Shown piece after piece: positions 63,896 through 64,000 of a stretch of 64,000 bases of DNA; positions within the stretch are counted from its first letter, which is position 1; each line of letters opens with the position of its first letter. The translations under genes and the position numbers were made by a program. Below the pieces are notes generated by a model. That model did not search any database. It had not been told where the DNA came from and saw only the letters and a list, made by a program, of their open reading frames with translations. Source of the stretch: Acinetobacter sp. HY1485 (lineage in GTDB: Bacteria > Pseudomonadota > Gammaproteobacteria > Pseudomonadales > Moraxellaceae); the NCBI RefSeq assembly GCF_027568475.1, contig NZ_JANKZG010000002.1, positions 1 to 64,000 on the forward strand, written 5' to 3'.

Positions 63896-64000
63896 CTAGC
63901 GTGTTCCTTGCTGTTCTACCAGCGCTACAAGTGTTTCAATTGATTGGAAATATTTTTTCGTATCTGCAGATTCAGCATTTAAATGAATGTTGTAACGTTT
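63896..64000 (-). CDS. C-terminal part of a second acyl carrier protein, ApeE-like (cut by the window edge)
   Basis: The last 34 codons of a gene whose start lies beyond the right edge. They read KRYNIHL, then ADTKKYFQSIETLVALVEQQ and stop. The ending resembles the third and fourth helices of an ACP. APE clusters carry two tandem ACP genes here, which supports the assignment. It ends four bases before the next ACP gene. Confidence 0.7.
   Translation of the reverse strand, partial: KRYNIHLNAESADTKKYFQSIETLVALVEQQGTR

Overview
The window reads as a chromosomal segment of a gammaproteobacterium of the family Moraxellaceae, most likely Acinetobacter. The grounds are the low G+C base composition, protein sequences recognisable as Acinetobacter-type (SecA, AspS, BaeSR, SecDF), the trpFB / trpA-accD-folC-dedD arrangement, and an aspS...ilvE-glnE interval filled with glycosyltransferases, which is where Acinetobacter keeps its lipooligosaccharide outer-core (OC) locus. 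Species cannot be fixed from reading alone. No insertion sequence, prophage, integron or CRISPR array was seen.

Layout. 1-240: a strong rRNA-type promoter firing leftward out of the window, probably for an rRNA operon whose 16S gene lies beyond base 1. 521-2718: a yfiR-yfiN-yfiB cyclic-di-GMP signalling operon. 2791-3172: a minus-strand tRNA cluster (transcription order Pro-Arg-His-Pro) with a promoter related to the one at the left edge. 3378-14898: mostly minus-strand housekeeping genes (argJ, a small secreted protein, secA, trpA-accD-folC-dedD as one overlapping operon, trpF-trpB), with a divergent 1-Cys peroxiredoxin. 14992-24706: selO; the BaeSR-like two-component system with a divergent small lipoprotein; a PsiE-family membrane protein; an Old Yellow Enzyme reductase with an ArsR-type regulator; a phospholipase-D-like protein; and a ZnuD-like zinc receptor under a Zur-like palindrome.

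24931-38776: aspS, then the probable OC locus (26741-35015), then ilvE and glnE. The OC locus holds seven glycosyltransferase or phosphotransferase-type genes of different families (GT4, two DxD enzymes of GT8-like type, a GT42/DUF115-like protein, a Caps_synth/GT32-like enzyme, GT25, Stealth, and one more DxD enzyme makes eight products in all) plus a lipid-A-type acyltransferase and a two-helix membrane protein. 38818-47605: an orphan cytosolic GAF histidine kinase, tRNA-Leu(CAA), queA, a DUF3137-lemA pair, tgt, yajC, secD and secF.

47639-64000: a 4'-phosphopantetheinyl transferase and an esterase, followed by the downstream part of an aryl-polyene (APE) pigment gene cluster running leftward on the minus strand and continuing past the right edge. 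In transcription order it has: ACP (partial), ACP, COG4648 membrane protein, an AMP-ligase fused to a dehydratase domain, GT2, acyltransferase, ammonia-lyase, thioesterase, LolA-like carrier, MMPL/RND exporter, FAD oxidoreductase, DUF3261 lipoprotein, ketosynthase, dehydratase, ketoreductase, ketosynthase and a small periplasmic protein. Nearly every junction overlaps, so translation is probably coupled. The genes fit together as follows: the ammonia-lyase and ligase supply and activate an aromatic starter; ACPs, ketosynthases, ketoreductase and dehydratases extend it; the PPTase primes the ACPs; GT2, acyltransferase, LolA, lipoprotein and exporter attach the product to a lipid and move it to the outer membrane.

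The APE cluster and the OC locus are the two accessory systems of most interest. Both belong to known system types; the least understood parts are the ligase-dehydratase fusion, the unusual ammonia-lyase selectivity pair, the Stealth and GT42-like enzymes in the outer-core locus, and several uncharacterised small exported proteins.
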